Positions 16,307 through 24,640 are shown, counted from the first letter of the stretch. The stretch: 63,678 bases of DNA from Pseudomonadota bacterium (GCA_018241185.1 JAFEEH010000263.1:1-63678), one strand, 5' to 3'. The notes: a model not told the origin generated them from the letters alone. A program made the numbers and translations.

Positions 16307-16993
16307 GTGAGCTCCGACCCCGTCCGTCCGCCCCCGCCGCCGCGCAGCACCTACCGCCACGGCGACCTGCGCCGCGCGCTGTTGGAAGCGGGCATCGACC
16401 TGGCACGCGAAGGCGGCCCCGATGCCGTGGTGTTGCGCGAGGCCACGCGCCGCGCGGGCGTGGTGCCCAACGCCGCGTACCGCCACTTCGGCAGCCGCGA
16501 CGCCCTGCTGGAGGCCGTGCGCTCGGCCGCTCTGGCCGCGGCGGCACGCGCGATGGAGGATGCCTGGCGTGCCGCGGGTGCCGACCTCCCTCGCGCCGAT
16601 GCGCGCGGCGCGGCGACGGGCGCCGACGCCATCGCGTCCGCGCGCGCCGCAGTGCGCGCCGTGGGCGACGGCTACCTGCGCTTCGCGCGCCGCGAGACCG
16701 GTTTGTTCCGTACCGCTTTCGCTTCCGTGACCCCGGTGACAGGCGTGCGCGACCCGGCCAAGGCCGGCGCCAGCGGGCTCAACCCCTTCGAACTGCTGGG
16801 CAGCGCGCTGGACCGGCTCGTCGCCGCCGGCGGGATGCCTGCCGAGCGCCGCCCGGGCGCCGAGTACCTCGCATGGTCGGCCGTGCACGGCATGGCGATG
16901 ATGGCCATCGACGGCCCGCTGCGCGGCCTGGACGATGCGCAGCTGGACGCGCTGGGCCAGCGTCTGCTGGACATGGTGGAGCGTGGGCTATGA
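16307..16993 (+). CDS. TetR/AcrR-family transcriptional regulator
   Basis: The protein has 228 residues from a GTG at 16307; a TTG at 16280 is also possible. The N-terminal helix-turn-helix is clear (TYRHGDLRRALLEAGIDLA, then ATRRAGVVPNAAYRHFGSRD). The C-terminal ligand domain ends with WSAVHGMAMMAIDGPL and LLDMVERGL. Its stop overlaps the first of two repeat-encoded mini-ORFs in an ATGA, and these lead to the phosphatase gene, so the pair is probably one transcript. The target is unknown. Confidence 0.83.
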   Translation: MSSDPVRPPPPPRSTYRHGDLRRALLEAGIDLAREGGPDAVVLREATRRAGVVPNAAYRHFGSRDALLEAVRSAALAAAARAMEDAWRAAGADLPRADARGAATGADAIASARAAVRAVGDGYLRFARRETGLFRTAFASVTPVTGVRDPAKAGASGLNPFELLGSALDRLVAAGGMPAERRPGAEYLAWSAVHGMAMMAIDGPLRGLDDAQLDALGQRLLDMVERGL

Positions 16994-17058
16994 GCGCCGC
17001 CCGGCCGCTCCGAAGGCGCTCGCACCCGCAGTGCGCAGCACGGAGGGTGGGTCGATGA
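16990..17058 (+). CDS. Repeat-encoded mini-ORF 1 (22 residues)
   Basis: The ATG overlaps the TetR stop (ATGA), and the TGA at 17056-17058 overlaps the ATG of mini-ORF 2. The product is Arg-rich (starting MSAARPLRRRS, with HPQCAARRVGR at the end). It may be only a translated coupling device and not a functional peptide. The 69-base frame minus the 4-base overlap gives the 65-base period. Confidence 0.45.
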   Translation: MSAARPLRRRSHPQCAARRVGR

Positions 17059-17119
17059 GCGCCGCCCGGCCGCTCCGAAGGCGCTCGCACCCGCAGTGCG
17101 CAGCACGGAGGGTTTTGCA
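16990..17119 (+). repeat. Two tandem 65-bp repeat units between a TetR gene and a phosphatase gene
   Basis: Unit 1 is 16990-17054 and unit 2 is 17055-17119. The first 58 bases are identical in both; only the last seven differ (TGGGTCG versus TTTTGCA). Each unit starts with ATGAGC and carries GGAGGG near its end, so each provides a start codon, a ribosome site for the next frame, and an ATGA junction. Confidence 0.92.
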
Positions 17120-17123
17120 ATGA
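17055..17123 (+). CDS. Repeat-encoded mini-ORF 2 (22 residues)
   Basis: This frame is identical to mini-ORF 1 through 20 residues and differs in the last two (LQ instead of GR). Its TGA (17121-17123) overlaps the ATG of the phosphatase gene at 17120. Ribosomes ending on it would be placed exactly at the phosphatase start, with GGAGGG seven bases upstream. Confidence 0.45.
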   Translation: MSAARPLRRRSHPQCAARRVLQ

Positions 17124-17596
17124 GCAGCGGCCCGCCACGCATCCTGTTCATCTGCACCGGCAACATCTGCCGCTCGCCGACGGCGCACGCGCTGCTCGTG
17201 CACCGGGCCGACGCGCTGGGTTGGCCGGTCGAGGTCGACAGCGCCGCCATCTCCGACGAGGAGCGTGGCAACCCTTTCGACCGACGGGCCGCGGCGGAAC
17301 TGCGCCGCCGTGGCGTCCCGATGCATGCGCATCGCGCCCGGCAGGTGCGGCGCGAGGACTTCACACGTTTCGATTGGCTCGTGGGCATGACCCAGGCGCA
17401 CTGTGCGGCGCTGCGCCGCCTGGCGCCGCCCGGTGCCGCTGACCGCGTGCTGCTGCTGATGGACGGAGTGCCGGGCCACGAAGGCCAGGACGTGCCCGAC
17501 CCGTGGTACGGGGGCGAGGCGGACTTCCGCCACGCATTCGACCTCATCGCGCTGGGTGTCGATGCCCTGGCGGGACGCCTGCGTCCGGCCGCCTGA
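17120..17596 (+). CDS. Low-molecular-weight protein tyrosine phosphatase
   Basis: The 158-residue protein has the phosphatase loop CTGNICRS (Cys12 and Arg18 of the CX5R motif) and the general acid in DPWYGG, so it should be active. Such enzymes dephosphorylate tyrosine kinases or small substrates in the cytoplasm. The GGAGGG ribosome site lies inside the tandem repeat. No polysaccharide genes lie nearby, so an exopolysaccharide link is not supported. Confidence 0.92.
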   Translation: MSSGPPRILFICTGNICRSPTAHALLVHRADALGWPVEVDSAAISDEERGNPFDRRAAAELRRRGVPMHAHRARQVRREDFTRFDWLVGMTQAHCAALRRLAPPGAADRVLLLMDGVPGHEGQDVPDPWYGGEADFRHAFDLIALGVDALAGRLRPAA

Positions 17597-17598
17597 GT

Positions 17599-17660
17599 GC
17601 TATCGATTTCGTAGCTGCCCACGCAGGCGGGGCGGGCGCTACAGCCTCTTTTGCCTTGAA
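17599..17660 (+). repeat. Dispersed two-hairpin repeat, copy E
   Basis: It starts 2 bases after the phosphatase stop with GCTAT-CGATTTC-GTAGC, then a GC stem ending CGGGCGCTACAGCC, and the TTGCCTTGAA tail. It separates convergent genes (phosphatase and LysE exporter). Confidence 0.78.
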
Positions 17661-17670
17661 CCGAGGGCGT

Positions 17671-18300
17671 TCAGCCGGGTCGCCGCGCCATCAGCGCCCA
17701 GACGCCCGCCGCCGACAGCAGCGAACCGCCCGCGAGATGGAAGCGCCGCTGCGCCCGCGGCGAGCTGAGCAGCTTGCGGGCCGAGGCCGCGAACACCGCG
17801 TAGAGCGTGGCATTGAGCGTCGCCAGCACCACGAAGGTAAGGGCCAGCACCCACAGCTGGCGCGTGACCTCGGCTGCGGGCGAAATGAACTGCGGGAGGA
17901 AGGCGACGAAGAAGACGATGCCCTTGGGGTTGAGCGCCGTCACCAGCCAGGTGTTGAAGAACAGGCGCCAGCGCGACTGCGGTGCCGCCGGGGCCGCCAG
18001 CTGCGCGACCGGCGACACGCCCGCGCGCAGCAGCTTGATCCCCAGGAAGATGAGGTACGCGCCGCCGACCCACTTGATGAGCGTGAACCAGAGGGCCGAG
18101 GTGGCCAGCAGCGCGCCCAGGCCCAGCAGTGACAGCACCAGCGCCGTCGAGTCGCCCAGCGCCACGGCCGCGACCAGCGGCACATTGGCCTTGCGGCCGT
18201 GCGCCATCGAGTAGCTGATGACGGTGAGGATCGTCGGGCCGGGAATGACCAGCATCACCGCCGAGGCAGCGACGAAGGCGAGCCAGAGTTCGAGGGGCAT
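17671..18300 (-). CDS. LysE/RhtB-family amino-acid exporter
   Basis: The 209-residue inner-membrane protein has about six hydrophobic helices and the family N-terminus (LAFVAASAVMLVIPGPTIL, then AHGRKANVPLVAAVALGD). GGAYLIFLGIKLLRAG and FFNTWLVTALNPKGIVFFVAFLPQF are also LysE-type blocks. It would export a small neutral amino acid or similar compound. It is followed on the same strand by no other gene, and a thioesterase gene lies 51 bases upstream. Confidence 0.88.
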   Translation of the reverse strand: MPLELWLAFVAASAVMLVIPGPTILTVISYSMAHGRKANVPLVAAVALGDSTALVLSLLGLGALLATSALWFTLIKWVGGAYLIFLGIKLLRAGVSPVAQLAAPAAPQSRWRLFFNTWLVTALNPKGIVFFVAFLPQFISPAAEVTRQLWVLALTFVVLATLNATLYAVFAASARKLLSSPRAQRRFHLAGGSLLSAAGVWALMARRPG

Positions 18301-18351
18301 GGTCGGCGATCTCCGTGGAGTGTGGCGCCGCGATTGTGCGGCGCGCGGACG

Positions 18352-18777
18352 CTATTCGCAGAGCGCCCGGATCTCTGGCGGAACCGGCAACGCGCGCAGC
18401 CGGCCGTCGGGCCGTTTGCCGCCGAAGATGCGCACGTCCTCGGCCTCCAGGATCAGGGTCTCGCCCTGCGGGTCGTCGCGCGTCACGCGGTAGCTCTGCA
18501 CGAAGCTCTTCTCGCGCCACTCGCGCACCGTCACGGCGATGTTCAGCGTGTCGCCGTAGCTGGCGGTGTTGACGAAGCGCGACTTCGTGTCGACCAGCGG
18601 CGTGCCGATCACGCCCAGCGTCTTCGTCGTCTCTTCCCAGCGCGGCACGCCGCACTCGGCGAAGAAGTGGCGCGAGGCCGCGTCCATCCAGCCGAAGAAG
18701 TTGGGATACCAGACGATGCCGGCCGGATCGCAGTCGCCGAACTCGACGCGGGCGGTGTAGATGATCTGCTTGCTCAT
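18352..18777 (-). CDS. Acyl-CoA thioesterase, 4-hydroxybenzoyl-CoA type (hot-dog fold)
   Basis: The 141-residue protein has the YbgC/4-HBT signature VEFGDCDPAGIVWYPNFFGW, with the catalytic Asp of GDCDPAG. Such enzymes cleave aryl- or short acyl-CoA esters. It lies next to a Bug binding protein and iorBA on the same strand. It could therefore recover CoA from arylacetyl-CoA made by IorAB; that link is inference from position. Confidence 0.87.
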   Translation of the reverse strand: MSKQIIYTARVEFGDCDPAGIVWYPNFFGWMDAASRHFFAECGVPRWEETTKTLGVIGTPLVDTKSRFVNTASYGDTLNIAVTVREWREKSFVQSYRVTRDDPQGETLILEAEDVRIFGGKRPDGRLRALPVPPEIRALCE

Positions 18778-18793
18778 GCGTGCAGGTTAACGC

Positions 18794-19795
18794 TCAGTCG
18801 GCCCGGATCCCGCGCTCCTTGATGATGGCCCCGAAGCGCTGCGAATCGGCCATCGCCTTGTCGTGGAAGGCCGCGGGCGTGCCGGGCGCCGCTTCGCCGC
18901 CCAGCTGCGCGATGCGCTCGCGCACCATCGGCATCGCCAGCACCTTGTTGATCTCGGCGTTGAGCTTCGCGATCACGGGCTGCGGCGTACCGGCCGGCGC
19001 GTAGAAGCCGAACACGGTGTCGGCGTCGAAGCCCTTCAGGCCCGCCTCTTCAAGGGTCGGCACGTCCGGGAAGAGGGGCGAGCGCTTGGGGCTGCCCACC
19101 GCCAGCAGCCGCAGCTTGCCGGCCTTGACCTGCTGCAGCGCGATGCCGGGGTCGAAGTAGAAGTCGATCTGCCCGGCCAGCAGGTCCTGCAGCGCGGGCG
19201 CGGCGCCGCGGTAGGGCACGTGCGTGGCGAAGGTGCCGGTCTGCGACTTGAACATCTCGCCCGCCAGGTGCGGCGAGCTGCCCACGCCCGGCGAACCGTA
19301 CGAGAGTTGGCCCGGGCGTGCCTTGAGGTAGGCGATGAACTCCTGGATGTTCTTCGGCGGCAGCTCCGGCCGTTCGACCAGGAACACCAGCACCCGTGCC
19401 GCGGCGGCCACGGGCACCAGGTCCTTCGCCGGGTCGAAGGGCATCTTCTGGTAGAGGTGCGGGTTCACCGAGACCATGCCGCCGCTGCTCATCAGCAGCG
19501 TGTAACCGTCGGGCGCCGCCCGGGCCACCGTCTCGCCGCCGATGTTGCCGTTGGCGCCGCCGCGGTTCTCGATCACCACCGGCTGGTGCAGCGCCTCCGA
19601 CAGGGGTTGCCCGATCAGGCGCGCCAGCTGGTCGGCTGCGCCGCCCGGCGGGAAATTGACGACCACCTTGATCGGCTTGTCGGGCCAGGTCTGGGCGGCA
19701 GCGGGCAGCGGCAGCGCGAGCGCGGCGGCGAGCAGGCCGGCGGTGCTCCAGGCAAAGCCGCGGCGCGAGAGCAGAGGGGAAGCATGGCGTTTCAT
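18794..19795 (-). CDS. Tripartite tricarboxylate transporter binding protein (Bug family)
   Basis: The 333-residue periplasmic protein has a leader with twin arginine (LLSRRGFAWSTAGLLAAALA) and the Bug mature start WPDKPIKVVVNFPPGGAADQ, then VIENRGGANGNIG and the SYGSPGVGSSPHLAGE block. Bug proteins bind carboxylates and are often orphans in Burkholderiales, as here: no TctA/TctB genes are nearby. It lies 36 bases after iorB and is likely co-transcribed, which suggests an aromatic or keto acid ligand. Confidence 0.92.
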   Translation of the reverse strand: MKRHASPLLSRRGFAWSTAGLLAAALALPLPAAAQTWPDKPIKVVVNFPPGGAADQLARLIGQPLSEALHQPVVIENRGGANGNIGGETVARAAPDGYTLLMSSGGMVSVNPHLYQKMPFDPAKDLVPVAAAARVLVFLVERPELPPKNIQEFIAYLKARPGQLSYGSPGVGSSPHLAGEMFKSQTGTFATHVPYRGAAPALQDLLAGQIDFYFDPGIALQQVKAGKLRLLAVGSPKRSPLFPDVPTLEEAGLKGFDADTVFGFYAPAGTPQPVIAKLNAEINKVLAMPMVRERIAQLGGEAAPGTPAAFHDKAMADSQRFGAIIKERGIRAD

Positions 19796-19831
19796 CGTGT
19801 TTGTCTCCTGTGTGTTCTTGTGGAAGGCGGG

Positions 19832-21448
19832 TCAGGACGGCCGCGTCGCGGGCGGTCGGCGCATCCATCGGATCGGCTGCTCGCGCACCGGCCGCGGCGG
19901 CGCGCCGTGCTGTCGCAGCGTGGCGTCGAGCGCGGTGCCGGCCTCGTCGGCCAGCGCGGCGGTGCGTGCGGCAGCGACCGCCGCCGCACGCTCGGCCGGC
20001 GTGCGGCCCGGGTTGCGCGCCAGGTGGTCGACGATGTGCAGCAGGTTCGTCTTGCCGCGCTCATTGGTGCTGCCGTAGCCCTTGATCAGCCGGCCGCACA
20101 GCGCGAGCTCGTGGCCCAGTTCCCAGCCTTCGCGCGTGCCGGACTCCACCGCTGCGAGCCAGCGTTCGATCAAGGCCTGCTCCTCGGCGAAACGACTGCC
20201 GCGCCGGCGCAGGCCCCTGAGCGAGGCGAGCGTGCGCAGCGCGGCCATGCCCAGCACCGAATGGCTGCCCACCTTCAGCGGCATCGCCCAGGGCTGCAGG
20301 CCACGGCGCTGGCGGGCGGTGTCCCAGGCGGTGAGGCGGTGCGCCAGCGCGGGCGGCAGCAGGGCGGCGAACTCGGGCACGCCGGGCTTGAAGTGGTCGT
20401 ACACGCGCAGCAGCTCGTCGTCGCCGGCCTTCACCTCGGTGCGCACCCGCTCGGCCCGGCTGGCGCGGGCCTTGAGTGCGGCCACGCGCACGATGTCGTC
20501 GAAGGCCATCCACAGCGCCAGCCAGCGCGCCATCTCGCGCGTGATCGCATGGCCCTTCTCGCCGGCCGGGTCGTCCGCCCGCTCGGCCTGCAGCACGCGG
20601 GCCAGCCGGTCGACGTACAGCTGCGCGTAGGTGGCATCCTGGTAGTCGAGCACGCGGGCGTGGCCCAGCGCCAGCATTTCGTGCAAGGCGGCGGGAAACT
20701 TGCGAGCCAAATCGGACTCCAGCGCCCGCGGGATGGGCGCGGAGTGCTCCTCTTTCGATAGCAAACGCTCGACCATCGCGGCCTGCGAGCGCGCCGCTGC
20801 GACGGCATCGAAGGCCGCAGAGAAACCGCGCAGGCTGGCCTGGGCGGCGCCGCCCGGGGTCGCGTCCGGCCCTCGGATCGCCGCCTCGAAGCTCTCGCGG
20901 CCGAAGGGCAGCAGGCCGCTGCCCGCGATGGCGCCCAGCATCACGCTGCTGACGATGGTGCCGTGCGTGCGCGCCAGCGTGCCCATGTCGAGCAGGTGAT
21001 GCTCGCGGCTGAAGCGGCGCACCACCTCCAGCAGGCGCTCGGCGTCCATGCGCCCGTCGCCCGGCACCATGCGCTCGGCGGTGGTGAGGCTGCGGCCGGT
21101 CGAGGTGATGACGCAGGTGCGCTCGGCGCTGGCCATGCCGTGGCCGATCTGGCGCACCGTTTCCATCAGCTCGGACGAGACCACGGCGTCGAGCGTGCCG
21201 GCCGCCGGCGTGAGGCTGAACACCGGGCGGCGGCCGCCGAGCTGCGCGAGTGGCACCGGGAACACCTCGACGTAGTAGGTCGTCGCGCCGGTGCGCTGCG
21301 CCACGCCGGGGATGGAGGTGCTTTGCGCCGCATGGCCGGCGTGGCGCGCGGCCTCGATCAGCCATTCGGTCAGCACGCCACCGCCTTCGCCGCCCAGGGC
21401 GCACAGCAAAAGGGTGATGGGCCGGGGGGCGGTCGTCGTCGTGTTCAT
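19832..21448 (-). CDS. iorB: Indolepyruvate oxidoreductase subunit B (gamma domain plus long C-terminal domain)
   Basis: IorB works with IorA to convert arylpyruvates to arylacetyl-CoA. Residues 1 to about 200 are the 2-oxoacid:acceptor oxidoreductase gamma domain (LLLCALGGEGGGVLTEWL, PGVAQRTGATTYYVE). The remaining 330 residues are the extra domain typical of proteobacterial IorB, ending in RLIKGYGSTNERGKTNLLH. The start at 21448 lies 10 bases after iorA. Codons for residues about 229-250 coincide with a copy of the dispersed hairpin repeat, an in-frame insertion that leaves the gene open. Confidence 0.9.
   Translation of the reverse strand: MNTTTTAPRPITLLLCALGGEGGGVLTEWLIEAARHAGHAAQSTSIPGVAQRTGATTYYVEVFPVPLAQLGGRRPVFSLTPAAGTLDAVVSSELMETVRQIGHGMASAERTCVITSTGRSLTTAERMVPGDGRMDAERLLEVVRRFSREHHLLDMGTLARTHGTIVSSVMLGAIAGSGLLPFGRESFEAAIRGPDATPGGAAQASLRGFSAAFDAVAAARSQAAMVERLLSKEEHSAPIPRALESDLARKFPAALHEMLALGHARVLDYQDATYAQLYVDRLARVLQAERADDPAGEKGHAITREMARWLALWMAFDDIVRVAALKARASRAERVRTEVKAGDDELLRVYDHFKPGVPEFAALLPPALAHRLTAWDTARQRRGLQPWAMPLKVGSHSVLGMAALRTLASLRGLRRRGSRFAEEQALIERWLAAVESGTREGWELGHELALCGRLIKGYGSTNERGKTNLLHIVDHLARNPGRTPAERAAAVAAARTAALADEAGTALDATLRQHGAPPRPVREQPIRWMRRPPATRPS
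20700..20764 (-). repeat. Dispersed two-hairpin repeat, copy F, in frame inside iorB
   Basis: Read on the minus strand this is GCTATCGAAAGAGGAGC, then GCGCCCATCCCGCGGGCGCT, then GGAGTCCGATTTGGCTCGCA. It matches the free copy at 53728 block by block (GCTAT, GCGCCCG..CGGGCGCTG, GCCGATTTGGCTTG). It encodes about 22 residues (LLSKEEHSAPIPRALES and on). The first stem has decayed, so coding constraint may have changed it. Confidence 0.7.
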
Positions 21449-21458
21449 CGTGCGGTCC

Positions 21459-23615
21459 TCAGGCAGGGCGCAGCGCGCGCACCACTGCGCCCTGCAGTGA
21501 GTGCAGCAGCCGTTCGTGCCAGCGCGGGTTCTGCACCACCTCGGCGCGGTAGAAGCTCGGGCACAGCGTGGCGGCATGCGCGTTGGCGCCGCACAGGCCG
21601 CAGCCCACGCAGCCGTCGATCACAGTGGCAACGGGGTCGACCTTGAGCGGGTCGGGGTTGTCCTTGAGCGTGAGCGTGGGGCAGCCCGACAGCCGGATGC
21701 AGGCGTGGTCGCCGTTGCACACGTCTTCGTCCACGCCGTACTTCACGCGCACCACGCGCTGGCCCTTCTTGAGCAGGCTGGCGATCCAGGGCTTGATGCG
21801 GCGCTGGCGCTCCAATTGGCACTCGCCCTCGGCAATGATCACCTTCAGGCCCTCGAAGGGGCTGGTGAAGGCCTCGGTGAGGGTGGCGCGCATGGCCTCC
21901 ACCTCGTAGGTATGGACCGTCCGCATCCATTTCACGCCCAGGCCGTTGAGCGTGCTCTCGATGGTCTGGTTCTTGTGCGCCAGGCTCTGCTGCTTGTCCT
22001 CGGCGCGGGCCTTCACCTCCTCGTCGGGTGTGGAGATGATGTCCTGTGTGCCGGTGGCGCTGGTGTAGCCGTTCTTGAAGATCAGCAGCACCGCGTCGTC
22101 ACCGTTGAAGAGCGCGCTCTGCACGCCGGTCAGCAGCCCGTTGTGCCAGAAGCCGCCGTCGCCCATGATCGACAGCACGCGCCGCTGCATCATGGGCGAC
22201 ACGCCCGCGCGGCTGGCCAGGCTCATGCCGTAACCCAGGATGGAGTGGCCCATGCCGAAGGGCTCGAAGGTGCCCAGTGCGTGGCAGCCGATGTCGGCCG
22301 CCACGTGCACGGGCCCGACCTCCTGCTGCGCCAGCTTCAGGGCCGAGAACACCGGCCGTTCCGGACAGCCGATGCAGAAGCCCGGCGGGCGCGCGGGCAG
22401 GGGCCGGCCCAGCATCGCCGCCACGGCGCGGCGCCGCTCGTCGTTGCCGGCCAGCCATTGCGACGCGGCCTCGGTCTGGGCCGTGGCTGGCAGGTAGCGC
22501 GCCGCGAAGGCGCCGACGCCGCGCGCCATGACTTCCGTCGTGTACTCGCCGGCCATCTGCAGCAGGTCCTTGCCGTGCAGCGCGGTCTGGAGGTCGCGCC
22601 GGCGCAGCAGCGTGGCGATGTCCTGCTCGATGTACTCGGGCTGGCCTTCCTCGACCACCAGCAGCGCGCGCTTGGCCGATGCGAACTCCGCGACCTGCTC
22701 CGGCACCAGGGGGTACGTGACGTTGAGCACGAGGATCGGGATCTCGCTCTCGCCGTAGGCATCGGCCAGCCCCTGCTGCTGCAGGGCGCGGACGAGCGCG
22801 TTGTACAGCCCGCCCTGCACCACGATGCCGAGATCGTCGCGCCGGCCGGGCATGAGTTCGTTGAGCTGGTGCTCGGCGATGTAACGCTGCGCGGCCGGGA
22901 TGCGCTCGGCCGTCTTGCGCTTCTCGTGGCCGAAGGTCACGGGCGGGTGCGCGAGGCGGTCGTAGTCGAAGCCGGCCGGCTCGGTCATCAGTGCGCGGGT
23001 CGACACGGCCGGCGCCCGGTTGTCCTTGCATTCGAAGCTGCCGCGCACGTGGCAGGTGCGGATGCGCAGCTCCATCACGCAGGGCATGTTCGAGGCTTCG
23101 GACAGGTTGAAGCCTTCTTCCACCATGCGCACCATCACTGGCAGGTCGGGCCGGGGGTCGAGCAGGCACAGGCTGGACTTGAGCGCATAGGCGTGCGTGC
23201 GTTCCTGGATCACGCTGGCGCCCTCGCCATAGTCTTCGCCCACCACGACCAGCACGCCGCCGCGCACGCCGGGCGAGGCCAGGTTGGACAGCGCATCGGC
23301 CGCCACGTTGGTGCCGACGATGGACTTCCAGGTCACGGCGCCGCGCAGCGGGTAGTGGATCGAGGCGCCCAGCATCGCGGCGGCCGAGGCCTCGTTGGAG
23401 CAGGCCTCGACGTGCACGCCGAGCTCGTCCATGTAGTCCTTGCCCTGGACCATCACGTCCAGCAGGTGCGACACGGGCGCGCCCTGGTAGCCGCCGACGT
23501 AGGCCACGCCAGCCTGCAGCAGGCCCTTGGTGATGGCGAGGATGCCCTCGCCGTGGAAGGTGTCGCCGGCGCCCAGGCGCAGCGCGCGCACCTCCTTGCT
23601 GAAGGAAACTTCCAA
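21459..23615 (-). CDS. iorA: Indolepyruvate oxidoreductase subunit A
   Basis: The 718-residue thiamine-diphosphate subunit has the pyrimidine-binding domain at the N-terminus (VGGYQGAPVSHLLDV), the TPP domain with MGDGGFWHNGLLTGV and NGYTSATG, and a C-terminal ferredoxin-like domain. One cluster motif is canonical (CVGCGLCGANAHAATLCP). The other reads CNGDHACIRLSGCP, with altered spacing. The start appears to be TTG at 23613-23615 with GGAG seven bases upstream; no ATG fits. It is divergent from a LysR gene that probably controls it. The substrate is an arylpyruvate by family. Confidence 0.92.
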   Translation of the reverse strand: MEVSFSKEVRALRLGAGDTFHGEGILAITKGLLQAGVAYVGGYQGAPVSHLLDVMVQGKDYMDELGVHVEACSNEASAAAMLGASIHYPLRGAVTWKSIVGTNVAADALSNLASPGVRGGVLVVVGEDYGEGASVIQERTHAYALKSSLCLLDPRPDLPVMVRMVEEGFNLSEASNMPCVMELRIRTCHVRGSFECKDNRAPAVSTRALMTEPAGFDYDRLAHPPVTFGHEKRKTAERIPAAQRYIAEHQLNELMPGRRDDLGIVVQGGLYNALVRALQQQGLADAYGESEIPILVLNVTYPLVPEQVAEFASAKRALLVVEEGQPEYIEQDIATLLRRRDLQTALHGKDLLQMAGEYTTEVMARGVGAFAARYLPATAQTEAASQWLAGNDERRRAVAAMLGRPLPARPPGFCIGCPERPVFSALKLAQQEVGPVHVAADIGCHALGTFEPFGMGHSILGYGMSLASRAGVSPMMQRRVLSIMGDGGFWHNGLLTGVQSALFNGDDAVLLIFKNGYTSATGTQDIISTPDEEVKARAEDKQQSLAHKNQTIESTLNGLGVKWMRTVHTYEVEAMRATLTEAFTSPFEGLKVIIAEGECQLERQRRIKPWIASLLKKGQRVVRVKYGVDEDVCNGDHACIRLSGCPTLTLKDNPDPLKVDPVATVIDGCVGCGLCGANAHAATLCPSFYRAEVVQNPRWHERLLHSLQGAVVRALRPA

Positions 23616-23707
23616 GCCGTGTCTCCGGTGTGTTCGTGTCGATCGTGGGCCGCGTCGGTCGACGCAGCGGGCGCAGTGTGGGGCCGCGGCTTCGTGCGCT
23701 CAATACA

Positions 23708-24640
23708 ATGAAGCCGCTATCCGACATGCATGCCATGCATATCGACCAACTCGACCTCAACCTGCTGCGCCTGTTCGATGCCGTCTACCGCAGCCGCAAC
23801 GTCGGCCGCGCGGCGGAGGCGCTGGGCATCACCCAGCCCGCGGCGAGCCACGGCCTGACACGGCTGCGCCTGGCGCTGGGCGATGCGCTGTTCACCCGGG
23901 CGCCCGGCGGCGTGTCGCCGACGCCGCGCGCCGAGCGGCTGGCCACCGCGGTGCAGGCCGCGCTCGGCACGCTGGCGCAGGCATTGGCCGAGCCTGGCCG
24001 CTTCGATCCCGCGGCGTCGAGCCACAGCTTTCGCATCCACATGAGCGACATCGGCGAGAGCCGCTTCCTGCCGCCCCTGATGCAGCGCCTGCGCGAGACG
24101 GCGCCGGGCGTGCGGGTCGAGACGCTGCCGCTGCGCCCGGCCGACATCGCCGTGGCGCTCGACGAAGGGCGCATCGACTTCGCCTTCGGCTTCCTGCCCA
24201 AGGTGAAGGACACGCGCCGTCAGCACCTGCTCCAGGACCGCTACATCGTGCTGCTGCGCGCCGACCACCCCTTCGCGCGACGGCGCCTGCGCGGCGCCGC
24301 CTTGCTGCGTGCGCTGCGCACGCTCGACTACGTGGCCGTGCGCACCCACACCGACACGCTGCGCATCCTGGAACTGCTGGGGCTGGACGACCGCGTGCGG
24401 CTCGTGACCGAGCACTTCATGGTGCTGCCGGCCATCGTGCGCGAGACCGACCTCGCGGTGGTCATGCCGCGCAACATCGCGCGCGGCTTCGGCGAAGGCG
24501 CGGGCTTCGCGATCGTGCAGCCCGACTTTCCGCTGCGCGACTTCGGCGTCTCGCTGCACTGGAGCCGGCGCTTCGAGGACGACGCGGCGAACCGCTGGCT
24601 GCGCCAACTGATCGTAGGGCTGTTCGGCGAGGCGGCCTGA
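23708..24640 (+). CDS. LysR-family regulator divergent from iorAB
   Basis: The protein has about 310 residues from the Met at 23708; Mets at 23726 and 23735 (MHIDQLDLNLLRLFDAVYR) are also possible. It has the N-terminal winged helix (RNVGRAAEALGITQPAASHG) and a PBP2-type effector domain. A TACAAT -10-like hexamer overlaps the proposed ATG at 23708, so one of the later starts may be the real one. Divergence from iorA across 92 bases is the classic LysR arrangement and suggests control by an aromatic keto acid. Confidence 0.87.
   Translation: MKPLSDMHAMHIDQLDLNLLRLFDAVYRSRNVGRAAEALGITQPAASHGLTRLRLALGDALFTRAPGGVSPTPRAERLATAVQAALGTLAQALAEPGRFDPAASSHSFRIHMSDIGESRFLPPLMQRLRETAPGVRVETLPLRPADIAVALDEGRIDFAFGFLPKVKDTRRQHLLQDRYIVLLRADHPFARRRLRGAALLRALRTLDYVAVRTHTDTLRILELLGLDDRVRLVTEHFMVLPAIVRETDLAVVMPRNIARGFGEGAGFAIVQPDFPLRDFGVSLHWSRRFEDDAANRWLRQLIVGLFGEAA

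Noticed and set aside
16990-17119. Tandem repeat considered as a CRISPR array
   Set aside because: Only two units, no unique spacers, no cas genes, and the units are joined directly.
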